Notes under the pieces: model-generated
Seen by the model: the letters and a program-made list of their open reading frames with translations, nothing else
What the model was told of the DNA's origin: nothing
The model's database searches: none
Shown here: piece by piece, positions 25,673-34,327 of the stretch
Numbering within the stretch: the stretch's first letter is position 1
Layout of the letters: each line of letters starts with the position of its first letter
Translations under genes and position numbers: made by a program
NCBI GenBank assembly: GCA_900318625.1
Contig: ONLG01000038.1
Coordinates: 1 to 45,421, forward strand
Direction: 5' to 3'
Source of the DNA: an uncultured Prevotella sp.
Lineage (GTDB): Bacteria; Bacteroidota; Bacteroidia; Bacteroidales; Bacteroidaceae
DNA: 45,421 nt

Positions 25673-26581
25673 TTACTCACTTAAAATTTGGAACTCAACC
25701 TTCATCTGGTTCATGTCAACGACCATCTGCAGCGGACCGCCGGGATAGCCGTTGAACGTCCACGAACCCTTACCCTTGACAAACTCGCCTTCGGGGTTGG
25801 TGAAGTAGCCATTCTCATTGAAGGTGTACTCCTTAGCCTCGTCGGCAGCCTGCTGTCCGTAAGTGATGTCGCCGGCTGCGATGTCCATTGTGCCGACATA
25901 GACGTTGCTGCCAATCTCGGTCTCGAAGAGACGATAGGGGGCATAAGAGTCTGTATGGGCAGCATCAGGAGTCATCCAACCGCCGAAGCAGCTACCTACG
26001 CAGTAGATGAAGCCCTTGCCAAGTACGGCGCAGTAGTCGGCCATGTTGTTGTAGACAACGTAGTTCTCCGACATGATGCCCGAGCCGGGTATCTCTTCTT
26101 TGGCGGTGTTGTAGACAGCTGAGTAGACGCGCAGGGCAACCTTGCGATAGCCGTTGTCAACGTAAGCTTCAGGATCGGTCACACCGTCAATCTCGTTGAT
26201 GGCACGGGCCAGTTCCTCACCGGGAATGTTGACGTTGCAGTTGGTGAATGTAGTCTCGAGGAACTTGTTCTCGGTCACGGTGTTGCCGTCAGCATCGGTG
26301 GTCTCTTTAACGTTCCAGTCAACGGTTCCGTCTTCCTGTACCAGTCCTACCTGTATGGCGTATGTGGCCAGGGTATTGTAGCCGTAGTTGGGCTGCGACC
26401 AGGTGAGGTTCACCTTGTTGGTAGCTGAAAGCTGGATATACTGGTCTGCCAATGCCGGCGTATTCACATTGAATGTTGTCGGCGTCTGGATGTTAGGGTT
26501 GGAGTCGCGGTCTTCGGAGCACGAAGTGAGCGTGGCTACCATACCCAAGAGCATCAGAGCAAATGAAAATATCTTTTTCAT
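25673..26581 (-). CDS. susE: SusE-like outer-membrane starch-binding lipoprotein
   Basis: 302 residues with Cys21 after LTS and an acidic SEDRD stretch. The first 185 residues form the SusE N-terminal domain (VNLTWSQPNYGY is typical); one starch-binding module follows from IYCVGSCFGGW at about 192. SusE of Bacteroides thetaiotaomicron has two such modules, so this one is shorter. It sits 32 nt after susD and 88 nt before susF. Confidence 0.88.
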   Translation of the reverse strand: MKKIFSFALMLLGMVATLTSCSEDRDSNPNIQTPTTFNVNTPALADQYIQLSATNKVNLTWSQPNYGYNTLATYAIQVGLVQEDGTVDWNVKETTDADGNTVTENKFLETTFTNCNVNIPGEELARAINEIDGVTDPEAYVDNGYRKVALRVYSAVYNTAKEEIPGSGIMSENYVVYNNMADYCAVLGKGFIYCVGSCFGGWMTPDAAHTDSYAPYRLFETEIGSNVYVGTMDIAAGDITYGQQAADEAKEYTFNENGYFTNPEGEFVKGKGSWTFNGYPGGPLQMVVDMNQMKVEFQILSE

Positions 26582-26613
26582 AATGTTATTATTCTTTTTT
26601 AGATTAAGTTGGA

Positions 26614-28275
26614 TTAATAACCGGGATTCTGCTTGAGGTTGGTGTTGGCACCAAGCTCGGTCTCGGGTATCGGGAAGATGTTGCGGTAGGCGGGGAACTT
26701 GCCACCTTCCATCACGCCACCCTTGAGCTGCCAGCGATAGTTGCTGTCGCCGTAGTATCCGTAGCGGATAAGGTCGGTGCGGCGCAGTCCCTCGAAGTAG
26801 AGCTCGCGAGCGCGCTCGTCGAGAACCTCGTTAAGAGTGTAGGCGGTCTTCAGATTGGCGTTGTTGGCACGTGTGCGGAGAGTGTTGATGTACTGTGTAC
26901 CCTGAGCCAGTGTGGTGTTTGAACCAGCTTCGCGAGCCTCAGCCTCGGCAAAGATGAGATAAGCCTCTGCCAGACGGAAGAGCATGATGTCGTTGTCGAG
27001 GAATTTGGTGTCGGTGGTGGCACCTTCGTCGGAACGGTTGCTGCGGTACTTGGTGGTTGCGATACCCGTGGTAAACTCAGAGAGCACGTCGTTGGTGTAC
27101 TTGCGGTCTTTGATGCCGCCAGAGCCGTCGGCGTTGTCACCGAAGAAGAGTGCGCGGTCGTCACCGGCAGCCTCGACGATGGTCTCGGTCTTCCAGTCGG
27201 CAAGTGCGTCAAACTCGTTGATGTCGATGAACTTCTCGATGAGGTCCTTGCGTGTGCGGTTTCCACCCCACTTCTGGTCGGTTGTACCAGGATAGATGCT
27301 CATCATGTTGCCGTCCCATGTGGAAGCAAAGAGGAATGTAGACGATCCCCAGGAAGCGGTGGTGGCACCCTCGGTTGCGAAAGCAAATATCGACTCGTTG
27401 TAGGCACCCGACACGTCGTTGTCGGCCATGAACAGCATCTGGTAAGCAGAGTAGCTGCCGTTGGCACTCTTGTGGGTGGTGGCGTTGTCGCCCATCCAGA
27501 TGGTGCGTCCAGACTCGTTGATAACCTTTGCGGCATATTCCTTGGCCTTAGCCCAGTTTGGAGTGCCGGTGTACTTCTCTGCGTTCAGGTAGAGACGTGC
27601 GAGAAGCATCCAGGCAGCACTCTGGTCGGCGCGGGCATAGTTGGCCTCGCCCTTCTTGCGAACCGACGGAGGAAGCATATTGCCCATGTTGGCCTCAAGG
27701 TCTGCAACAATCTTGCTGAAAAGCTCAGCACTTGAAATCTGTACGGGGTTGTCGCTGCTTACCTCTTCGGTGTAGGCAGGGTTGCCGTAGTTGTCGAGCA
27801 GATAGTAATAGTAGAGGTCGCGCAGGAAGTGTGCCTCGGCAGTCATCTGAGGATTGTAGTCAGAACATTCCTGAATGTACTGGTTGCAAAGGCTCACGCC
27901 AAGGCAGAGTCGCCACCACAGACCGTAGAGACAGTCATTGGTAGAAGTGTAAGTGTTGTAGTCGAAGTCGGCAACACCCTTATCGGTCCAACCGCAGATG
28001 GCCTCGTCGGTGGTGAGCTCGTTGGCGTTCCACATCAGACGGTAGAGCACTGACAGACCAGAGTCGCCAAGGTCGAGCTCGGAGCTACCGGGTCCGTAGC
28101 CTTCGAGGGTGAACTCTGCATAACATTTGTTCAACAGCTTCTCTGCATCCACTGTTGTATTCTTGCTGGGATCGATAGGCTCAACGTCCAGGTCCTTTGT
28201 GCAAGAATTGAGTCCCAGAGACAGCGCGAGAGCTGCCACGGGCACCATATTGCTTATAAGATATCTCAAGTTCAT
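26614..28275 (-). CDS. susD: SusD-like glycan-binding lipoprotein
   Basis: 553 residues; lipobox LNSC with Cys25. It contains the RagB/SusD features: an N-terminal helical region with FLRDLYYYYLLDNYGNPAY and a C-terminal ERARELYFEGLRRTDLIRYG. It forms the lid over the SusC barrel and binds starch oligosaccharides. Start chosen at the first Met of the lipoprotein signal. It is 22 nt after susC. Confidence 0.96.
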   Translation of the reverse strand: MNLRYLISNMVPVAALALSLGLNSCTKDLDVEPIDPSKNTTVDAEKLLNKCYAEFTLEGYGPGSSELDLGDSGLSVLYRLMWNANELTTDEAICGWTDKGVADFDYNTYTSTNDCLYGLWWRLCLGVSLCNQYIQECSDYNPQMTAEAHFLRDLYYYYLLDNYGNPAYTEEVSSDNPVQISSAELFSKIVADLEANMGNMLPPSVRKKGEANYARADQSAAWMLLARLYLNAEKYTGTPNWAKAKEYAAKVINESGRTIWMGDNATTHKSANGSYSAYQMLFMADNDVSGAYNESIFAFATEGATTASWGSSTFLFASTWDGNMMSIYPGTTDQKWGGNRTRKDLIEKFIDINEFDALADWKTETIVEAAGDDRALFFGDNADGSGGIKDRKYTNDVLSEFTTGIATTKYRSNRSDEGATTDTKFLDNDIMLFRLAEAYLIFAEAEAREAGSNTTLAQGTQYINTLRTRANNANLKTAYTLNEVLDERARELYFEGLRRTDLIRYGYYGDSNYRWQLKGGVMEGGKFPAYRNIFPIPETELGANTNLKQNPGY

Positions 28276-28297
28276 AATAGATTACTGTTTGAAAGAT

Positions 28298-31200
28298 TTA
28301 GAAATTAAGCGACAGACCAAGCAACAGAGTCAGAGGACGCGGATAGATGTCGCCGTCGATACCACCGTTGACTTCGGGATCCATTCCCTTGTACTTGGTG
28401 ATGGTGAATACGTTGCTGGCACTTGCATAGATACGACCGTTGATTCCTGCGTAGCTGCCACCCCTGAACAGGTTGGTGAACGAGTAACCCAGTGTGATGT
28501 TGTCGCACTTGAGGAATGAACCGTTCTCTACGAAGAAGTCGGTGAGAGCATCGATGTCGCGTCCGGTGTTCTTGAAGTTGATTTCAGAAGAGTAGGGCAT
28601 GGTGTTGCTCATGTAGCCGGTACCTGCACCGATGAATTCCTTAGAGCGGTAGCCCATCTTGTTCTTGTTGAAGATGTAGTTGCCTACGTTGGCGCGGAGA
28701 GAGAAACCGAAGTCCCAGTTCTTGAAGCTCAGACGAGAGCTGAGGCCGAAGAGCCAAGGAGCGGTAGAAGACTTGTAGTAGTAGCGGTCGGCATCGTCGA
28801 TGACACCGTTGGCATCGCGGTCAACAACAACACCCTGGAGAGGCTTGCCGTTCTGGTCGTAAACCTGCTGGTAAACCCAGAACATACCCATAGGCTGTCC
28901 TTCCTGGTGGCACATGGCGGTTGAGCCGGTACCCAGACCAACGTCGCCATACTTGATGGGCTGTCCGTCGCCTGCCAGTTCTACTACCTTATTCTTATTA
29001 TATGTGGCATTGGCTGTGATTTCCCAGTTCCAGTCGGTAGTCTGGATAGGACGGCCAGTCAGCGAGAACTCAACACCAGTGTTCTGCAACGAACCGATGT
29101 TCTTGGTGATGCGGTTGCTGAAGTTCGACATGGCAGCAACAGGAGCGCTCATAAGCAGGTCCTTGGTCTTGCGGTGGTAGAAGTCGAAGCTACCAGTCAG
29201 GCGGTTGCGGATGAAGCCGAAGTCGAGACCGGCGTTCCATGTGGTGGTGGTTTCCCACTTCAGGTCTTTGTTGTATCCGTTAGGAATGTACTGGTATCCC
29301 TCGCCGAAGGTGGGATAGAGCGATTGTGTGCTTGTGGGCTGCTGGTAGGTAGCGAAGTAAGCATAGTCACCGATACCTTCCTGCTGGCCGGTCATACCCC
29401 AACCCAGACGGAGCTTCATCTCGGTGACAGCCTGCACGTCTTTCAGGAAAGCCTCCTCGTTGATCTTCCAACCGAGAGCTACAGATGGGAAGTAACCCCA
29501 CTTGTGACCCTTGTCGAAGCGTGAAGAACCGTCGGCACGCAGAGTGGCGGTCAGCATATAGCGGTCGAGGGCGATGTAGTTCATACGTCCGTAGAACGAT
29601 ACGAGGTAGTGCTCAGACTTCCACTCGTTGTTCTGCTCGTTGTATTTCTCGCCAGCCTGTGTGGAAGACTCGGGATAGAGACCATAGTAGTTGGAGTTGC
29701 CCCAATACTTCTCGTGACGCCACTCGTAACCACCCATGACGTCGAAGTGGTGTGCCTCGCTGAAGTCTTTGTAGTACTGGATGTAGGCAGTGTAGTTCAG
29801 GTTGTACTTGTTTTCCTTGGTGAAGCCATAGTTTCCATAGTAGAAGTTAGAAGGTCCCCAAGGCTGGTAGTTGGTAGTCTGTTTACCGTTAGCCCAGTCG
29901 CCGCTGAAGTTCATGTGCAGGCGCAGGTCTTCCAGTCCGTGGATCTGGTAGTCAACCTCCACGTTGCCCTGATAGTCATACGAGTTGGCTTTGTCTTCTT
30001 TCTCGTTGAGCAGAGATACGGGGTTGGCACCTGCAAGGGCAATCTTCTGATAAGGCCAGGCTGCATCGCCGTAGGCACTTCCTTCAGACCACTGCCAGTA
30101 GCCGTTGAACTTAGAGAAGCGCTCGTCGGCAGAAGTAACGGCCTGTGTCGGGTCGAAGCTGACAGCGTTGCCAATGGCTGCTCCGTTGGCGTAGCGGTTC
30201 TTGGCAAACATGAACTTACCGTTGATGTTGAACTTCAGGTGGTCGTTGAGCAGTGAAGGAGAAAGGTTCAAGCTGGTGGTTACACGCTTGAAGTTAGAAG
30301 TCTTCAAAATACCGTTCTGGTCGGTGTAGCCTACGCTCAGACGATAAGGAACGTTCTTGAAGCCACCTTGTACGGTCACGTTGTGGTCGTGGCTGATGGC
30401 AGTGCGGTAGATTTGCTTCTGCCAGTCGGTGTTCTCTTTGCCCAGCAGGTTGTAGCGTGCAGAGCCTTCGCCGTAAACCTCCTTAACCAGCTCGCGATAC
30501 TGATTGCCGTCGAGCACGTTGGTGTACTTCTTGACGATGGAAGCCGAAACGTTACCGTTGTAGCTTACCTTCGGAGCCATGTCCTTGCGACCCTTCTTCG
30601 TGGTGATGATGATGACACCATTAGAACCACGCGAACCGTAGATGGCGGTAGCCGAAGCGTCCTTCAGCACGGTGAAGCTCTCAATATCATTCGGGTTGAC
30701 CATTGACAGAGGGTTGGAAAGACCTTTCACACCCTGGTTGTCCATAGCCAGACCGTCGATAACTATAAGCGGGTCGTTACCGCTGTCGTTGAACGACGAA
30801 CCACCACGGATACGGATGGTAGCGCCTGAACCCGGCTGACCTGACGATGTGGTGATGTTCACACCGGCAATCTTACCCTGGATCATGTCCTGGGCGTTGG
30901 TCTGCAGACCGTGGTTCTTCTCATCGGGCTTGATAGCCGTAACCGAACCGGTGAGGTCGGATTTCTTGGCACGACCGTAACCGATAACGACAACGTCGTT
31001 GAGAACCTTAGAGTCTTCAACCAGCGTTACAACGAGGTTGGAAGATGCGGTGACAGTCTGTGTGGCATAGCCAACATAAGACACTTGCAGTTTGTCACCT
31101 TGATTACAGTTAAGCGTGAAGTTACCGTCGAGGTCCGTAGCGGCACCGTTGCTTGTTCCGGGAACAAGAACCGTGGCAGCGATAATAGGCTCGCCGGTAG

Positions 31201-31318
31201 CATCCTTAACGTGGCCATTGACAGTGATTGACTGTGCAAAGGCACCGACTGATAGGAACAGACCAAACAAGATGGCTGCAATCCTAACAGGGAACTTGAA
31301 TTTTACCTGCTTCATCAT
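28298..31318 (-). CDS. susC: SusC-like TonB-dependent outer-membrane oligosaccharide transporter
   Basis: 1006 residues. The order is: signal peptide to about residue 28, a carboxypeptidase-like regulatory domain (VNGHVKDATGEPIIAATV), a TonB-box region near VLNDVVVIGYG, the plug (IRIRGGSSF, VLKDASATAIYGSRG) and the 22-strand barrel ending LLLGLSLNF. It moves maltooligosaccharides into the periplasm with TonB energy. It is first in susCDEF. Its promoter and a LacI-type palindrome lie upstream. Confidence 0.97.
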   Translation of the reverse strand: MMKQVKFKFPVRIAAILFGLFLSVGAFAQSITVNGHVKDATGEPIIAATVLVPGTSNGAATDLDGNFTLNCNQGDKLQVSYVGYATQTVTASSNLVVTLVEDSKVLNDVVVIGYGRAKKSDLTGSVTAIKPDEKNHGLQTNAQDMIQGKIAGVNITTSSGQPGSGATIRIRGGSSFNDSGNDPLIVIDGLAMDNQGVKGLSNPLSMVNPNDIESFTVLKDASATAIYGSRGSNGVIIITTKKGRKDMAPKVSYNGNVSASIVKKYTNVLDGNQYRELVKEVYGEGSARYNLLGKENTDWQKQIYRTAISHDHNVTVQGGFKNVPYRLSVGYTDQNGILKTSNFKRVTTSLNLSPSLLNDHLKFNINGKFMFAKNRYANGAAIGNAVSFDPTQAVTSADERFSKFNGYWQWSEGSAYGDAAWPYQKIALAGANPVSLLNEKEDKANSYDYQGNVEVDYQIHGLEDLRLHMNFSGDWANGKQTTNYQPWGPSNFYYGNYGFTKENKYNLNYTAYIQYYKDFSEAHHFDVMGGYEWRHEKYWGNSNYYGLYPESSTQAGEKYNEQNNEWKSEHYLVSFYGRMNYIALDRYMLTATLRADGSSRFDKGHKWGYFPSVALGWKINEEAFLKDVQAVTEMKLRLGWGMTGQQEGIGDYAYFATYQQPTSTQSLYPTFGEGYQYIPNGYNKDLKWETTTTWNAGLDFGFIRNRLTGSFDFYHRKTKDLLMSAPVAAMSNFSNRITKNIGSLQNTGVEFSLTGRPIQTTDWNWEITANATYNKNKVVELAGDGQPIKYGDVGLGTGSTAMCHQEGQPMGMFWVYQQVYDQNGKPLQGVVVDRDANGVIDDADRYYYKSSTAPWLFGLSSRLSFKNWDFGFSLRANVGNYIFNKNKMGYRSKEFIGAGTGYMSNTMPYSSEINFKNTGRDIDALTDFFVENGSFLKCDNITLGYSFTNLFRGGSYAGINGRIYASASNVFTITKYKGMDPEVNGGIDGDIYPRPLTLLLGLSLNF

Positions 31319-31407
31319 TCTGTTTGTTAAAGTTAATGTATAAATAATTGTTTATGTTAATGCTCATTAGGTTCGTTGTTGCTTCACGCTTGAATGCATA
31401 TCGCAGG

Positions 31408-31437
31408 CAAATTTATAATTCTTTAAGATTATTTCAG
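31408..31437 (-). promoter_or_regulatory. susC promoter
   Basis: On the minus strand CTG (31437-31435), 19 nt, then TAAATTTG (31415-31408). The -33 triplet is imperfect (CTG for TTG), as expected for a promoter that needs an activator. Confidence 0.6.
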
Positions 31438-31470
31438 CATTATTGTGCCTAAAAAAGAATTACCATTTAG

Positions 31471-31484
31471 TGCAAACGTTTGCA
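31471..31484. promoter_or_regulatory. LacI-family operator between susC and lacI
   Basis: TGCAAACGTTTGCA is a perfect 14-bp palindrome with the central CG typical of LacI-family operators. Its centre is 66 bp from the centre of the susC -7 element and 66 bp from that of lacI, so one dimer could serve both. Confidence 0.82.
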
Positions 31485-31539
31485 TTTAAAATCTTTTTGC
31501 TTTTGACAAAGTAGTAAAAACAGTATCAAACATAATAAA

Positions 31540-31547
31540 TAACTTTG
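31540..31547 (+). promoter_or_regulatory. lacI promoter -7 element
   Basis: TAACTTTG matches TAnnTTTG; the -33 triplet at 19 nt is AAA, so it is weak without help. The leader to the ATG at 31566 is only about 12 nt. Confidence 0.55.
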
Positions 31548-31565
31548 CCTTACTAACTAACCGCC

Positions 31566-32591
31566 ATGAACGAAACTACGCCTATAACAATGAAAGACAT
31601 AGCCGAAGCACTTGGTGTTTCGGTGGCAACGGTGTCGCGTGCGTTGAAAGACAGCCCTCGCATAAGTGCTGAGCGCAGGGAAGTAATAAAGAAGTACGCA
31701 CGCGAACATAATTTCTTTCCAAACTTCATAGCAGAGTCGCTGCGCAAGAGCCGTGTCCAGCCTATGAAGATTATCGGTGTCATCATTCCTCAGTTCACTC
31801 ACTACTACTTCTCCACCATCCTTTCGGGAATAGAAGAGGAAGCCTCGGCACGCGGCTACCGCCTTCTGGTTGCCCAGAGCAATGAGCGCTACGAGCGTGA
31901 GGTGGCTATTTGCCAGTCGTTCTACGAGAACAAGGTATGCGGCATCATCGTTTCGCAAGCCAAGGACACTGTTCACTATGGACACTTCCAGAAGCTTCTC
32001 GACTTAGGCATTCCCCTTGTGTTCTACGACCGTATATGCACGGGGGTGGAAACGTCGCGCGTTGTGGTTGACGACTACCGCGGAGCTTTCAATGCCGTAC
32101 AGCACCTTATCAACACTGGTTGCCGCAAGGTGGCCTTCTATGGTGCGTCTATGAATCTTGAGATTTCCAAAAACCGATACAACGGCTATCGCGATGCGCT
32201 GTTGCAAGCCGGCCTGAGCCCAGACCCGAGGTTCTACCGCGAGTGCGACAACCGCGAGAAAGCTGAGATAATAACTCCCGAGCTGCTTAGTCAGGAGGAT
32301 ATTCCAGATTCCTTCTTCGCCGTTAACGACGATACCGCGATAGGCATACTCTACTCGGCAAAGCGCATGGGCTATCGTGTGCCGCAAGACATATCTATAT
32401 GTGGCTTCACCAACGGCGAACGGGCTATAGCCTGCGACCCCATGCTCACCACAGTGGAGCAACGTGGAGTGGCTGTGGGAAAGGAAGCGGTGCAGATACT
32501 TGTCGGACAGGTGGAAGGCACCATACCACGTGATAAGGTCGAGCGGCGAATAGTGAAGACGAGGCTTGTGGTAAGGGGTACGACAAGATAA
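31566..32591 (+). CDS. LacI/GalR-family transcriptional regulator of the starch genes
   Basis: 341 residues. The N-terminal helix-turn-helix (TMKDIAEALGVSVATVSRAL, residues 8-28) and hinge helix (PNFIAESLRKSR) are standard. The rest is a periplasmic-binding-like effector domain (IIGVIIPQF, DRICTGVETSRVVVDDYRGA, AVNDDTAIGIL). It replaces SusR, which is the regulator in Bacteroides thetaiotaomicron. Divergent from susC and followed by a sugar transporter, it most likely senses a maltooligosaccharide or its breakdown product. Operator positions suggest it activates. Confidence 0.93.
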   Translation: MNETTPITMKDIAEALGVSVATVSRALKDSPRISAERREVIKKYAREHNFFPNFIAESLRKSRVQPMKIIGVIIPQFTHYYFSTILSGIEEEASARGYRLLVAQSNERYEREVAICQSFYENKVCGIIVSQAKDTVHYGHFQKLLDLGIPLVFYDRICTGVETSRVVVDDYRGAFNAVQHLINTGCRKVAFYGASMNLEISKNRYNGYRDALLQAGLSPDPRFYRECDNREKAEIITPELLSQEDIPDSFFAVNDDTAIGILYSAKRMGYRVPQDISICGFTNGERAIACDPMLTTVEQRGVAVGKEAVQILVGQVEGTIPRDKVERRIVKTRLVVRGTTR

Positions 32592-32660
32592 TGAAGCCCA
32601 GCACGCGGAGCAGATTACTAAACAAATAGCAACAAACAAAACTCTAAATTATATAACACA

Positions 32661-33962
32661 ATGAAACAGAAACCTGATCTATCATTTTGGAAACTGTGGA
32701 ACCTCAGTTTCGGATTCTTCGGCGTACAGATTGCTTACGCCTTGCAGAGCGCTAACATCTCGCGTATCTTTGCCACTCTTGGTGCCGACCCGCACAACCT
32801 GAGCTATTTCTGGATACTTCCACCGCTGATGGGTATCCTCGTTCAGCCTATTGTAGGTACCATGAGCGACAAGACGTGGACGCGCTTCGGTCGCCGCATC
32901 CCTTACCTGTTTGTTGGTGCTGCCGTAGCCGTGGCAGTTATGTGTCTGCTGCCCAATTCCGGTAGCCTTGGGCTCTCCGTCGGAGCAGCCATGATTTTTG
33001 GTTTGATAGCTCTGATGTTCCTTGACACCAGCATCAATATGGCTATGCAACCGTTCAAGATGCTCGTTGGCGATATGGTTAACGAGAAGCAGAAGGCAAA
33101 AGCTTACTCTATCCAGTCGTTCCTCTGCAACTCTGGTAGCGTGGTTGGCTATGTATTCCCCTTCCTCTTCACACTTCTGGGAATCAGCAATACTGCTGCC
33201 GAAGGAGTTATTCCCGACTCGGTAATATGGTCGTTCTACATCGGCGCTGCCATTCTTATCCTCTGCGTAATCTACACCACCCTGAAGGTGCGTGAGTGGA
33301 ATCCGAAGGAATACAAGGAGTACAACCCCGTGGCTGAGGGCAATGAGGAAAAAGCCAGCTGGATTACCCTTCTGAAGAACGCTCCGTCGACGTTCTGGAA
33401 AGTGGGCTTGGTACAGTTCTTCTGCTGGGCCGCCTTCATGTATATGTGGACCTATACCAATGGTACTATTGCTGACACGGTATGGGGCACTACCGACGTT
33501 GCCTCTAAAGGCTATCAGGCAGCAGGCAACTGGGTAGGCATCCTCTTTGCTGTGCAGGCCATTGGCTCTGTAATCTGGGCAGCCGTACTGCCGCAGTTCA
33601 AGAACATGAAGGCTGCCTATATGTTCAGCCTCGTTCTCGGTGGCATAGGCTTCGCCACAGTTCCCTTCATCCACAATCAGTACCTGCTCTTCGTGCCCTT
33701 CCTGCTCATAGGCTGTGCTTGGGCTGCCATGCTTGCCATGCCGTTCGCCCTTGTCACCAATGCTCTGCAAGGCTACGGTCACATGGGTGCTTACCTTGGA
33801 CTGTTCAACGGCACTATCTGTATCCCGCAGATTATAGCAGCCGTCCTGGGTGGCTTCATTCTGCAGATGGTGGGTTCTGCGCAGTCAAGCATGATGATTG
33901 TCGCTGGCGTATCGCTCTGTATAGGTGCCCTCTGCGTAATAGGAATTAAGGAAAAGAACTAA
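32661..33962 (+). CDS. MFS sugar transporter, SLC45/maltose-type
   Basis: 433 residues with about 12 membrane helices. GTMSDKTWTRFGRRIPYLF is the loop 2-3 signature and LSFGFFGVQIAYALQSANISRIF opens helix 1. This resembles bacterial maltose and sucrose transporters of the SLC45-like group found beside starch genes in Bacteroidetes. It would take maltose or glucose-type sugar from periplasm to cytoplasm. It lies 69 nt after the lacI gene in the same direction and shares its terminator, so both are probably one transcript. The exact sugar cannot be told. Confidence 0.9.
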   Translation: MKQKPDLSFWKLWNLSFGFFGVQIAYALQSANISRIFATLGADPHNLSYFWILPPLMGILVQPIVGTMSDKTWTRFGRRIPYLFVGAAVAVAVMCLLPNSGSLGLSVGAAMIFGLIALMFLDTSINMAMQPFKMLVGDMVNEKQKAKAYSIQSFLCNSGSVVGYVFPFLFTLLGISNTAAEGVIPDSVIWSFYIGAAILILCVIYTTLKVREWNPKEYKEYNPVAEGNEEKASWITLLKNAPSTFWKVGLVQFFCWAAFMYMWTYTNGTIADTVWGTTDVASKGYQAAGNWVGILFAVQAIGSVIWAAVLPQFKNMKAAYMFSLVLGGIGFATVPFIHNQYLLFVPFLLIGCAWAAMLAMPFALVTNALQGYGHMGAYLGLFNGTICIPQIIAAVLGGFILQMVGSAQSSMMIVAGVSLCIGALCVIGIKEKN

Positions 33963-33987
33963 AAAACATCCATTCCATCGATAACTG

Positions 33988-34029
33988 AAAGGACTATCAG
34001 CACCTTCTGAAGGTTGCAGATAGTCCTTT
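33988..34029. terminator. Bidirectional terminator between convergent genes
   Basis: AAAGGACTATC (33988-33998) pairs with GATAGTCCTTT (34019-34029), extended inside by ACCTTC/GAAGGT. Convergent genes lie on both sides. Confidence 0.88.
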
Positions 34030-34076
34030 CTACTTTTATTTACTTACGTTTGTTTAGTGAGAGAGCTGATGTCTTT

Positions 34077-34301
34077 TCATTCCCACAGGCTCTTGGTTCT
34101 CGGAAGCATGTTGTCATAAGCTATGTCGCCAAAGGTAACTTCGCGTGCAAAGGTACCTTCTTCTTCCGTGTTGTCATCAGAATTCTGGTTTACGGTAGTA
34201 CTGTAAACGCCCAACTCTGTTTCCATCAGGCCCGACCCCTTGAGGTCAACGACCTCAAGGGCGGGTTTCGTATATAGTTGTCTTCTCGTGCTGGTAGTCA
34301 T
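34077..34301 (-). CDS. Small protein (74 aa) with YTKPALEV and RTKSLWE motifs
   Basis: Start chosen at the ATG at 34301, which follows an A-rich leader and lies 26 nt after the stop of the giant amylase. An alternative ATG at 34331 overlaps that stop as ATGA and would add ten residues. Motifs Y-T-K-P-A-L-E-V, S-G-L-M and P-R-T-K-S-L-W-E match the small protein at 969-1139 in order and context. The middle is acidic (DDNTEEEG). There is no signal peptide. Function unknown; co-expression with the exported enzyme is supported by spacing only. Confidence 0.75.
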   Translation of the reverse strand: MTTSTRRQLYTKPALEVVDLKGSGLMETELGVYSTTVNQNSDDNTEEEGTFAREVTFGDIAYDNMLPRTKSLWE

Positions 34302-34327
34302 TGTTGTTGTTTGTTTAGTAATCTGTA

